The notes under the pieces are model-generated. The model made no database searches. It saw only the letters and a list, made by a program, of their open reading frames with translations, and was not told the origin of the DNA. Shown here piece after piece: positions 1-7,018 of a DNA stretch of 64,000 nucleotides. The stretch is from Gracilibacillus lacisalsi DSM 19029 (GTDB lineage: Bacteria; Bacillota; Bacilli; Bacillales; Amphibacillaceae). Each line of letters begins with the position of its first letter. The first letter of the stretch is position 1. The DNA is taken from positions 1 to 64,000 of the forward strand of contig NZ_KB898676.1 in assembly GCF_000377765.1 (NCBI RefSeq), in the 5' to 3' direction. A program made the translations under genes and the position numbers.

Positions 1-19
1 CAATCCCTAAGTAGTACAT
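1..19 (-). CDS. IS110-family recombinase, first six codons only (partial)
   Basis: An ATG at 19-17 on the minus strand opens MYYLGI and runs out of the window. IS110 recombinases (RuvC-like DEDD catalytic domain plus a serine-containing Tnp domain) typically begin with a short strand of the form YxGID, where the D is the first catalytic acid; that residue would be the next codon, of which only the G is present. GGTGG lies 7-8 bases upstream of the ATG. Six residues are not enough to prove the family; the call leans on the upstream bridge-RNA-like structure. The enzyme would cut and rejoin the target and donor dinucleotides under RNA guidance. Confidence 0.6.
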
Positions 20-50
20 GTAAACACCACCCGTGTGATAGATTAATCAG

Positions 51-211
51 AAAAGAGGAATCCTCCGCATCTTTATAGCTATCCATCCTCGTTCGATATT
101 CGACAACGTCTGTGTCATCCAGCTGATACGAATCATTCTATAAAGAAGGAGGCATCAGACTTTCCGACGAAGACTAAGCTTCAAGGGAAGTAACGATACC
201 TCCATCTGATT
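51..211 (-). ncRNA. Predicted IS110 bridge (seek) RNA with readable target guides
   Basis: On the minus strand two stem-loops follow a -10 box. Loop 1 (target-binding): stem 203-195 pairs with 156-148 (nine pairs, one G-U that pairs only in the minus-strand RNA); 5' internal-loop strand 191-184 reads ACTTCCCT; upper stem GAAG/CTTC (182-179 with 172-169) closes a six-base loop; 3' loop strand 166-160 reads CGGAAAG; three unpaired bases separate each guide from the stem. Loop 2 (donor-binding): stem 146-138 with 78-70, enclosing candidate guides 129-121 (GTATCAGCT) and 92-88 (ACGAG). A short GAGG/CCTC hairpin with TTTT follows (65-51). This is the two-loop plan known for the IS621 bridge RNA. 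Ends are estimates. Confidence 0.75.
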
Positions 212-217
212 ACCCCC

Positions 218-246
218 ATTATACAATTTCATGGGGATACCTTAAA
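218..246 (-). promoter_or_regulatory. Promoter at the IS left end for bridge RNA/recombinase
   Basis: On the minus strand TATAAT occupies 223-218, preceded directly by TG. Seventeen bases upstream, 246-241 reads TTTAAG, a poor -35. In IS110 elements a strong promoter is often completed only when the ends join in the circular form, so a weak integrated -35 would fit. The start would fall near 211, just before the first stem. Confidence 0.5.
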
Positions 247-269
247 ATTAAGGTTGCCTATATCATACG

Positions 270-395
270 AGGGAAGTGGGCAGCCGAAGTGGCGGTTATG
301 ATCACGATATATGTCAAAATTACTTCATAGGTGACTGTGCGTTTAGTTTCGAACAATCAGTTTTCGCTACTTCGCAGTATGTATCTAATGTGTAT
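270..395. repeat. Dispersed repeat R1, copy 1, truncated by the IS
   Basis: From 271 rightwards the sequence follows copy 2 (15183-15305) and the reverse of copy 3 (34625-34733): GGGAAGTGGGCAGCC, then CAAAATTA, TAGGTGAC and ACTTCGCAGT in the same order with base changes between. The part that precedes GGGAAGTGGG in the other copies is missing, replaced by the IS left end. Between 396 and the ypiA start I see no gene and no convincing promoter. Confidence 0.75.
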
Positions 396-528
396 CTGAT
401 CGATATCGTCCAGGGAAGGACTATGTATATAATTTTTTGATCTTACAAATTGTCTTAGTTGCTCGATTGGATGTTATCCGATAAGATGAATAGTTAGAAG
501 TATACGTTATAAAGAAAGGTTGAAATCA

Positions 529-1800
529 TTGAATACGATTGAACAAGCAATTGAAATGATCCATGCAGGGGAAATAGAAGAAGCTTTATCATTACTTAAT
601 GAAACGGCAATTTCAGCTGATATAGATACGAAGCTTGAGATTTCTCAGATCTTTGTAGAATTAGGAAATCATGATTTAGCACAAGAAGTTTTAGAAGATA
701 TCTTAAACACGGAGCCAGGTAATAGTGAGGCAAAATTATTATTAGCAGATATTATGACTGATGATAATAAAGATGAACAAGCGATTGAACTTCTGAATGA
801 AATACAAGATGGTGATGATAATTTCCTGCAGGCACTAGTGCAGCTTGCAGATTTATATCAGGCACAAGGGCTATTTGAAGTAGCTGAACAAAAGCTGTTG
901 ATAGCTAAAAATATTGCACCAGACGAACCAATCATTGACTTTGCATTAGGTGAATTATTATTTTCTTCAGGAGAATATCATAAATCAATTGTTTATTATG
1001 AAAAACTAAAAAGTAAAACCGAAGAATTTGCTGGTGTTAACATTTCCAGTCGCTTAGCAGAAGCATATGCGTTAAATGGTGAATTTGAATCTTCTCTTCA
1101 TTACTATCAATCATTAGATACTGAAGATCCTGAAACTCTTTTTCGTTATGGTTTTTTAGCTTATAAATCTGAGCGATATGAAATAGCAATTCAGGCTTGG
1201 GAAAAATTATTGGAAGAAGAATTAGAATATCCTTCTGTCTATTTGTATTTAGCGAAGGCATATGAAGAAGAAGGTATGCTTGATGAGGCATATCAAGCGG
1301 GTAATCAAGGGGTAGAAATGGACCCGTTTAATAAAGAAATGTGGTTTACAGCAGGCAGAATCACTTTAAAAACTGGCAACACCGATCAGGCATTTGATTT
1401 AGTGAAAAAAGCGATATCGTTAGATAATGAATACCAGGAAGCACTGTTGTTCCTCGTTGAAGCCTATAAAAAACGGGAAGAATATGGTGAAATTATTCAC
1501 TTATTAACTGAACAGGTTGAGGTTGAACCGTTAGATGGTATTTTTTATTGGGAGCTTGCGAAAGCTTATAATGAGGAAGAAGAGTTTAAACAGGCATTAA
1601 ATGCATACCAAAATGCATACAATAAAATAAAGCAAGATACCGACTTCTTAAAAGATTATGGATATTTTCTAGTAGAAGAAGGGAGGACCAGTTTAGCTCT
1701 AGAAATATTTGAAGAGTATCTGGTTTTAGAGCCATCAGATTTCGATATTCAACAATATGCCGAAAGGCTGAAAGATCAAAATAATGATACTCTCTTTTAA
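529..1800 (+). CDS. ypiA: Tetratricopeptide-repeat protein YpiA
   Basis: A 423-residue soluble protein made almost wholly of TPR-type helix pairs: alternating A/L/Y/G patterns such as LAEAYALNGEFESSLHYY and LAKAYEEEGMLDEAYQAG recur about every 34 residues. Such repeats form a scaffold for protein binding; the partner in B. subtilis is not settled. TTG at 529 is preferred over TTG at 520 because the AGAAAGG ribosome binding site (512-518) would run into the earlier codon and is correctly spaced from the later one. It heads the ypiA-ypiB-ypiF-qcr neighbourhood, as in B. subtilis. aroE, its usual upstream neighbour, is not here; repeat and IS sequence occupies that place. Confidence 0.9.
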   Translation: MNTIEQAIEMIHAGEIEEALSLLNETAISADIDTKLEISQIFVELGNHDLAQEVLEDILNTEPGNSEAKLLLADIMTDDNKDEQAIELLNEIQDGDDNFLQALVQLADLYQAQGLFEVAEQKLLIAKNIAPDEPIIDFALGELLFSSGEYHKSIVYYEKLKSKTEEFAGVNISSRLAEAYALNGEFESSLHYYQSLDTEDPETLFRYGFLAYKSERYEIAIQAWEKLLEEELEYPSVYLYLAKAYEEEGMLDEAYQAGNQGVEMDPFNKEMWFTAGRITLKTGNTDQAFDLVKKAISLDNEYQEALLFLVEAYKKREEYGEIIHLLTEQVEVEPLDGIFYWELAKAYNEEEEFKQALNAYQNAYNKIKQDTDFLKDYGYFLVEEGRTSLALEIFEEYLVLEPSDFDIQQYAERLKDQNNDTLF

Positions 1801-1818
1801 ATGGAGGGGAAGTGAAAA

Positions 1819-2379
1819 TTGGAAACTTCAATTCGTGTGGAGGATAAGAAATCATTTATTCAGTGGTTTTTAGGGAATTATCAACTAAAAAAACGAGAAA
1901 GCGTCTGGATTCTTAATTATTTATTAAACCATGAACAATTATTAGAGCATGTTCATTTTGTGTTAGAAGCACGATTCTGTCCAAGAGCTATGATTATTTC
2001 AACGCATTGTTCAAAAGAAATAGCTTTTCGTTTTTATAAAAAGCATATTGTAACAACTGATGCGGATAAATCGTTTCATGATATTCGATTGCATGCCAAA
2101 GAACCTATATATATCCAGCTTAATTTTAAAGATTCCAAGCAATGCATTCCTTATATGAGAGTATTGGAGGATAATCCGTTTATTCCTGATGACTACTTCT
2201 TGACTAAAAGCGATAAAAAGATGGCAGAAGAATGGTTAGCATATTCGTTATATGAATATAAAAGAGAAATGTTACTCCAAAACATAAATGAGGCATTAGA
2301 TCAGAAAAATCAACAATTGTTTGAACATTACTCTGATCAATTGAAGAAACTGGAAGCATCCTATATTATTAAGAAGTGA
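1819..2379 (+). CDS. ypiB: YpiB/ReoY family protein (UPF0302 with C-terminal IDEAL domain)
   Basis: This 186-residue protein matches the UPF0302 family (B. subtilis YpiB, Listeria ReoY). The N-terminal two thirds form the UPF0302 domain. The last ~40 residues (INEALDQKNQQLFEHYSDQL) are an IDEAL-type helix found on several Bacillus regulators. In Listeria, ReoY works with ReoM to steer degradation of MurA by ClpCP, linking PASTA-kinase signalling to peptidoglycan synthesis; the same role here is inferred from family. The start is TTG at 1819, eight bases after GGAGGGGA, and the gene follows ypiA by 18 bases in the same operon. Confidence 0.9.
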   Translation: METSIRVEDKKSFIQWFLGNYQLKKRESVWILNYLLNHEQLLEHVHFVLEARFCPRAMIISTHCSKEIAFRFYKKHIVTTDADKSFHDIRLHAKEPIYIQLNFKDSKQCIPYMRVLEDNPFIPDDYFLTKSDKKMAEEWLAYSLYEYKREMLLQNINEALDQKNQQLFEHYSDQLKKLEASYIIKK

Positions 2380-2445
2380 ACAGATTGCTTGAACGGGAGC
2401 CCCATTCCGAACGGGATATTCCGTTTCTTTTTGTGAATTTTTGTC

Positions 2446-2469
2446 AACTTGGCATTGCGCCAAGTTTTT
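2446..2469 (+). terminator. Weak terminator-like hairpin after ypiB
   Basis: AACTTGG and CCAAGTT form a seven-pair stem around CATTGCG, followed by only a short T run and C. It could attenuate transcription between ypiB and ypiF. Confidence 0.45.
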
Positions 2470-2503
2470 CATGTTCTAGTAACGCTACTGAGGAGGATAA
2501 TAG

Positions 2504-2962
2504 ATGCGGTGGAAAAAGAAAGATCTGAACATGTTTTTTCAATCAAAAGAATATATTGATACGCTCTGTGTACCATTGATACCTCTAGATTTACAAACAG
2601 AGTCAGAGGCAACCAAATTAGCTGATCAATATACGTCATTACAGATTATATCAGATGAATTAGAAAGAAATTATACGGGTAGAATAATGCTAAGTCCAGC
2701 TTATACATATATACGAAGCACAAACTATGAGAGCGAGAGTACTATTCTTAATCAGTGGACAAGCATGCTTTCCAATGATCATTTTAACCATATATTTCTC
2801 CTTACTTATGATGTGAACTGGAAAAAGCATGAACGAATGCTAGATAGTAATTTGATATGGCTAACGGCTAGTACTATGGATGATTATCAATCGGACCAGA
2901 CGAAAAAATGGATAAACGAACAAGTAACCCAGATCAGTGAGTTGATCAGAAGCTATTGGTAA
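2504..2962 (+). CDS. ypiF: YpiF, DUF2487 family protein
   Basis: A 152-residue protein in the position of B. subtilis ypiF, between ypiB and qcrA. It starts MRWKKKDLNMFFQSKEYIDT and has the WKKHERMLDSN and WINEQVTQISELIRSYW segments expected of DUF2487. No enzyme motif, signal peptide or membrane span is visible; function unknown. The ATG follows GAGGAGGATAATAG, a strong ribosome binding site. Its constant placement next to qcrABC in Bacillaceae suggests, but does not show, a link to cytochrome or respiratory assembly. Confidence 0.85.
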   Translation: MRWKKKDLNMFFQSKEYIDTLCVPLIPLDLQTESEATKLADQYTSLQIISDELERNYTGRIMLSPAYTYIRSTNYESESTILNQWTSMLSNDHFNHIFLLTYDVNWKKHERMLDSNLIWLTASTMDDYQSDQTKKWINEQVTQISELIRSYW

Positions 2963-3007
2963 CAGTTGTTTGTTAATAGAAAATAAATAAATATAAATTA
3001 GATTTTA

Positions 3008-3036
3008 TTGACCAGTTCAAAAGTTTACGCTATCAT
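3008..3036 (+). promoter_or_regulatory. SigA-type promoter of qcrABC
   Basis: TTGACC (3008-3013), 17-base spacer, TATCAT (3031-3036), about 70 bases upstream of qcrA. No operator could be recognised. Confidence 0.6.
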
Positions 3037-3106
3037 AGTAATGTCCTAGTAATATATAAGAGTTTATAATCCATGAAGTCGGAATATGTGTAGAGGGGGG
3101 TAAATG

Positions 3107-3628
3107 ATGTCAGAGAAAAAACAACAAGTGTCCCGTCGTCAATTTCTAAATTATTCATTAACAGGTGTCGGCGGTTTTATGGCTGCTAGTATGTTAGCAC
3201 CAATGGTTCGCTTTGCAATTGATCCAGTTTTACAAGCTACTGGTGGAGAAGATATGCATGCTGTAGTTGACGTATCAGAAATTACGGAAGAGCCTCAACG
3301 TTTTGATTGGACCGTTGAGCAAGTCGACGCTTGGTATACATCAGACGTAACTCACAGTGCGTGGGTTTACAAAGATGAACATGATGAAATCGTAGCGCTA
3401 TCGCCAACATGTAAACACTTAGGTTGTGCAGTGAATTGGGCTGGTAATCCAGATTATCCTGATCAATTTTTCTGCCCATGTCATGATGGTCGCTATTACA
3501 AAAATGGTTTGAATGTCCCGGATACACCGCCAAATGCGGCATTAGATTTATTTGAATACGAAGTAAAAGACGGAACATTATATCTAGGAAATGTTAAAGA
3601 GAATCCGGTTCAGGAAGGAGGGGCTTAA
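3107..3628 (+). CDS. qcrA: Menaquinol:cytochrome c reductase iron-sulfur (Rieske) subunit
   Basis: Rieske subunit of the b6c-type complex that passes electrons from menaquinol to cytochrome c. A twin-arginine N-terminus (VSRRQFLNYSLTGVGG) precedes one membrane anchor, so the folded cluster protein is exported by Tat; tatA/tatC genes lie at 50.5-51.9 kb. The [2Fe-2S] ligands sit in CKHLGC (C102, H104) and CPCH (C123, H126), with C107 and C125 as the usual disulfide. Two adjacent ATGs occur; 3107 is better spaced from AGAGGGGGG than 3104. qcrB follows three bases after the stop. Confidence 0.95.
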   Translation: MSEKKQQVSRRQFLNYSLTGVGGFMAASMLAPMVRFAIDPVLQATGGEDMHAVVDVSEITEEPQRFDWTVEQVDAWYTSDVTHSAWVYKDEHDEIVALSPTCKHLGCAVNWAGNPDYPDQFFCPCHDGRYYKNGLNVPDTPPNAALDLFEYEVKDGTLYLGNVKENPVQEGGA

Positions 3629-3631
3629 TAA

Positions 3632-4306
3632 ATGCTACAGAAGATTTATGACTGGATTGATGATCGTGTGGACATAACGCCGCTGTGGCGAGATATTGCA
3701 GATCACGAAGTACCAGAGCATGTTAACCCTGCACATCATTTTTCAGCGTTTGTATATTGCTTTGGGGGCTTAACTTTCTTTGTAACAGTCATCCAAATTT
3801 TATCAGGTATGTTTTTAACGATGTATTACGTACCAGATATTGAAAATGCATGGCGCTCTGTTTATTATCTACAAACAGAAGTAGCACATGGACAAATTGT
3901 AAGAGGTATGCACCACTGGGGTGCGAGTGTAGTTATTGTAATGCTATTTTTACATACGTTGCGTGTTTTCTTTCAAGGTGCTTACAAGAAACCACGTGAG
4001 CTTAACTGGATGGTAGGTGTCCTTCTTTTCTTTGTTATGCTTGCACTAGGATTAACAGGGTATCTATTACCATGGGACAATAAAGCATATTTTGCAACCG
4101 TAGTAACACTTGAAATTGCGGAAGGTGTTCCGTTCATAGGAGAAATGGCTAAAACATTACTTAATGGAGATCCATCTATTGTTGGGGCCCAAACTTTAGC
4201 TAGATTCTTTGCGATTCACGTGTTCTTCTTACCAGCAGCACTATTCGTGTTGATGGCTATTCACTTTATCATGATCCGTAAACAAGGGATTTCTGGTCCG
4301 CTATAA
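3632..4306 (+). CDS. qcrB: Menaquinol:cytochrome c reductase cytochrome b subunit
   Basis: A 224-residue cytochrome b6-type membrane protein with four transmembrane helices; helices two and four carry the b-heme histidines (HHWGASVVIVMLFLH and FFAIHVFFLPAALFVLMAIH). Cys43 in FVYCFGG is the residue that in b6 proteins binds the extra c-type heme. It is the split N-terminal half of a bc1 cytochrome b; the C-terminal part is fused into qcrC. Tight spacing to qcrA and qcrC marks one operon. Confidence 0.96.
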   Translation: MLQKIYDWIDDRVDITPLWRDIADHEVPEHVNPAHHFSAFVYCFGGLTFFVTVIQILSGMFLTMYYVPDIENAWRSVYYLQTEVAHGQIVRGMHHWGASVVIVMLFLHTLRVFFQGAYKKPRELNWMVGVLLFFVMLALGLTGYLLPWDNKAYFATVVTLEIAEGVPFIGEMAKTLLNGDPSIVGAQTLARFFAIHVFFLPAALFVLMAIHFIMIRKQGISGPL

Positions 4307-4333
4307 ACTAGAGCTAAAGAAGGAGGGATAGCA

Positions 4334-5131
4334 GTGAAACGAGGAAAAGGGATGAAGTTTGTTGGCGATTCACGTGTTACAGCTGACAAACAGAAGTTTA
4401 TTCCGAAAGATTATTCGGAATATCCTGGTAGAACAGAAGCGTTTTGGCCAAATTACTTATTAAAAGAGTGGTTAGTAGGAGCGGTATTTTTAGTAGGTTT
4501 CTTATGTCTAACCATTGCACACCCTGCACCATTAGAGAAAATGGCTGATCCTACTGATACTAGTTATTTACCATTACCAGACTGGTATTTCTTATTTTTA
4601 TATCAATTATTGAAATATAAATTTGCAAGTGCTCAATTCTTTGTATTGGGTGCAATAGTTATTCCTGGACTTGCATTTGGTGCGCTGTTCTTAGCACCAT
4701 TCCTAGACAAAGGAAAAGAGCGTCGTCCACATAAACGACCAATTGCAACAGGATTAATGCTTCTTAGTTTTGCTGCAGTCTTCTGGTTAACGTATGAAGC
4801 AGCAGCACACGTTGACTGGGAAGAAAAAGCAGAAAACAATAAACCAGAGTTGCCTGAAGATCAACCATCGGTCGAAATAGATGAGTCTGCTCCAGGTTAT
4901 GCACTGTATGAAGAGAACAGCTGTATTAATTGCCATGGTGGAGATCTTACCGGTGGAGGAGCAGCACCAGGATTGATTGGTATTGACTTAGATGTTGAAG
5001 AAATTAAGGATATTGCAGTTAATGGTGTTGGTTCAATGCCTGCTGATCAATTTCAAGGGACAGATGAAGAATTACAAGAGTTGGCAGAGTTTATCGTATC
5101 TGTGAACGAAGAAGCTTCAGAAGAAGAATAA
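4334..5131 (+). CDS. qcrC: Menaquinol:cytochrome c reductase subunit IV/cytochrome c fusion
   Basis: A 265-residue fusion: residues 1-160 resemble subunit IV of the b6f complex (three helices, with PLPDWYFLFLYQLLKYK in the quinol-site loop), and residues 185-265 form a cytochrome c domain with heme motif C197-I-N-C200-H201 and a downstream GSMPADQF methionine loop for the axial ligand. This fusion is typical of Bacillus and delivers electrons straight to a bound cytochrome c. GTG start with AAGGAGGG at 4319-4326. The domain lies outside the membrane and is acidic. Confidence 0.96.
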   Translation: MKRGKGMKFVGDSRVTADKQKFIPKDYSEYPGRTEAFWPNYLLKEWLVGAVFLVGFLCLTIAHPAPLEKMADPTDTSYLPLPDWYFLFLYQLLKYKFASAQFFVLGAIVIPGLAFGALFLAPFLDKGKERRPHKRPIATGLMLLSFAAVFWLTYEAAAHVDWEEKAENNKPELPEDQPSVEIDESAPGYALYEENSCINCHGGDLTGGGAAPGLIGIDLDVEEIKDIAVNGVGSMPADQFQGTDEELQELAEFIVSVNEEASEEE

Positions 5132-5136
5132 ATCAT

Positions 5137-5172
5137 AACCCTCGCTCGTAGCACACATGAGCGAGGGTTTTT
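5137..5172 (+). terminator. Terminator of the qcr operon
   Basis: AACCCTCGCTC pairs with GAGCGAGGGTT (11 pairs) and is followed by a run of T. Confidence 0.92.
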
Positions 5173-5256
5173 AATAAGATTCAATTATATCTGTTAAGTT
5201 GATAAGTCCAACTTTGATCATGATTGAAATTTATTCAAAAAACAGAGGAGAAATAT

Positions 5257-5838
5257 ATGATACTGCAAAAAATATTGTTCCACCCATATTTTATTGCTCT
5301 TTTATTTATTGTGAATCTACTAGGTACTATTTATGGATACTTCTGGTATGGAAACCAACTAAGTGATACACCTGCTCAATTTCTTGCCTTTGTACCTGAC
5401 AGTCCAACAGCTAGTTTGTTTTTTACTTTATTTTTACTTTTTTTATTAATAGGCAAGCATGTACCAATTATTGAAGCATTAGCATTTACTTCACTTGTGA
5501 AATATGGGACCTGGGCTGTTGTGATGAACTTATTAACACTTTACGTTAGTGGAGATTTAAGTTGGCAAGGATATATGTTAATCGCTTCTCATGGAGCGAT
5601 GGCTATACAAGCATTTTTGTACGCACCACTTTATAAGATTAAATTAGGCCATTTAGCGATTGCTGCCATCTGGTTATTACATAATGAGTTAATTGATTAT
5701 GTATATGGTATGATGCCTGTTTACGGTAGCTTAACTGATTACCAACAACATATCGGTTACTTTACTTTTTGGTTATCGATTATCACTATTTTCACCGTTT
5801 ATCAAGTATCAGTAAAGAAAAATATTAGGCAATTATAA
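5257..5838 (+). CDS. ypjA: YpjA, DUF1405 membrane protein
   Basis: A 193-residue integral membrane protein with about six helices (LLFIVNLLGTIYGYFWYGNQL, LFFTLFLLFLLIGKHV and others), matching DUF1405/YpjA by sequence character and by place after qcrC. No catalytic motif is visible; function is unknown. ATG at 5257 is chosen because AGAGGAG lies just before it; an upstream in-frame TTG has no ribosome binding site. The qcr terminator separates it from qcrC. Confidence 0.85.
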   Translation: MILQKILFHPYFIALLFIVNLLGTIYGYFWYGNQLSDTPAQFLAFVPDSPTASLFFTLFLLFLLIGKHVPIIEALAFTSLVKYGTWAVVMNLLTLYVSGDLSWQGYMLIASHGAMAIQAFLYAPLYKIKLGHLAIAAIWLLHNELIDYVYGMMPVYGSLTDYQQHIGYFTFWLSIITIFTVYQVSVKKNIRQL

Positions 5839-5914
5839 CACGATTAAAAGCCACTCGTCATCATCCGCTTTGATTTATTGTGGATCACTACTGCGAATTA
5901 ATGGAATTTATTTA

Positions 5915-6095
5915 GCGGACATTGAGTACGTTATTTGATTGAAAAACACCCATTTTTCGATGTTAACGGACATCGAATCCCTTATTTGGTTGATTTTGGC
6001 TTCAACTATCACTATTTTCGATGAATAGCGGAATAGATGTCCGCGACCACTTTCAAAACGGTACTTTTGTCAGAAATAACGGAACAAATGTCCGC
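5915..6095. repeat. Cluster of four 22-23-base repeats (two direct, two inverted) in the ypjA-ypjB gap
   Basis: Units at 5915-5937 and 5966-5988 have the form GCGGACAT-n-CGTTATTTG; units at 6023-6044 and 6074-6095 are the reverse form, AATAGCGGAA-n-ATGTCCGC. The two halves face each other, so the transcript could fold into a large double hairpin. The 388-base gap 5839-6226 contains nothing else I can name. Confidence 0.75.
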
Positions 6096-6226
6096 ACACA
6101 GCCTGAACTTGAAGGGCATCTATGTCTAGCTTATTTGCAAGGTTTTTGATTCGATATGATTCGAAGGCATAACTGCTACAGATCTTTCATACATTTTTAA
6201 AAAGAAAGATGGAAGAAGGGGTAGTT

Positions 6227-6943
6227 GTGCGAATTATTTATGTGTTTTCATTTTTTTTCATTTCAATAGTAATACAAGCTTTTCATCCATTCGATCTTTC
6301 TGCTCAAGATAATGATCATTATATGTACACTTTTGAACGGCTTGTACAAGAGCAACGTTATGATGTTGCGGTTCGAATTATCGAAAATAATCAAAAGACC
6401 ATTTTACAAAGAGTTGCAGAAGAAAAGAGAACATATGAACCAGTAATGAAAGAATATCTTGATAAATGTCTACATGTACTTCAAGATGAGCAAACAACGG
6501 ATTCGGAGAAGTTGTTAGCAGCGCAACAAACCATTATTTTATGGGACGCTATGATTTCAGATAGTGCTCCATTATGGACATCTTGGAAGTATGAGTTAGA
6601 TAACAAAATGAATAAATTATTAGATCAGGAGCAAGTAAGTCAAGCTGAAATGGAGGAGGTTGTCTATTATGTGGAGGCAATATCCCCAGTGGTGAAATTG
6701 CATTTAAATGATGAACAATATCAAGATTATCAAGAGTCATTAAGTGTCATAACGAATAGCCATCAATCATATGACGAAATGGAATTAGAAGAATCATTTT
6801 CACAAATCTCTAAGCTTAATATTGACACGCTTCATAATGCAAATGCTCATTATACAAAGTGGCTAATATTTATCGTGTTCGGTTTTATTTTCCTGAGTTT
6901 ATCTTATGTTGCCTGGGCAAAATACAGAGGCGAATCAGTATAA
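6227..6943 (+). CDS. ypjB: Sporulation-associated protein YpjB
   Basis: A 238-residue protein with a signal peptide (MRIIYVFSFFFISIVIQAFH), a mostly helical outside domain and a single C-terminal membrane anchor (LIFIVFGFIFLSLSYVAW), the layout of the YpjB sporulation family. The role is not known beyond expression linked to sporulation in B. subtilis. GTG at 6227 is preferred to ATG at 6209 because GAAGAAGGGG lies 5-6 bases before the GTG and inside the longer reading. Neighbours keep the B. subtilis order. Confidence 0.85.
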   Translation: MRIIYVFSFFFISIVIQAFHPFDLSAQDNDHYMYTFERLVQEQRYDVAVRIIENNQKTILQRVAEEKRTYEPVMKEYLDKCLHVLQDEQTTDSEKLLAAQQTIILWDAMISDSAPLWTSWKYELDNKMNKLLDQEQVSQAEMEEVVYYVEAISPVVKLHLNDEQYQDYQESLSVITNSHQSYDEMELEESFSQISKLNIDTLHNANAHYTKWLIFIVFGFIFLSLSYVAWAKYRGESV

Positions 6944-7018
6944 ACATTTTAATTGACATAATGTCACTGTTTGACTAAAATTGACCTTAAAAAGATGTTT
7001 TATGATGGAGGAATGAAA

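Larger units (their letters stand above)
1..271 (-). mobile_element. Left end of an IS110-family insertion sequence (rest of element lies beyond position 1)
   Basis: Read on the minus strand, this stretch has the layout of an IS110-family left end: element boundary, a -10 box, about 160 bases of strongly structured non-coding sequence, a ribosome binding site, then a start codon opening MYYLGI. The proposed boundary is the CT dinucleotide at 271-270. To the right, the sequence is the dispersed repeat also seen at 15183 and 34731 (reverse). To the left, similarity to those copies stops at once, which is what an insertion would do. The element leaves the window at position 1, so the recombinase body and right end cannot be seen. 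Family assignment rests on the RNA architecture, the guide/target match and a very short N-terminus. Confidence 0.75.

Noticed and set aside
50-192. Plus-strand open frame ending ...KKEASDFPTKTKLQGK, and a possible riboswitch leader for ypiA
   Set aside because: No start codon or ribosome binding site, and the stems pair better as minus-strand RNA. The bridge-RNA reading explains the same bases, including the guide/target match.
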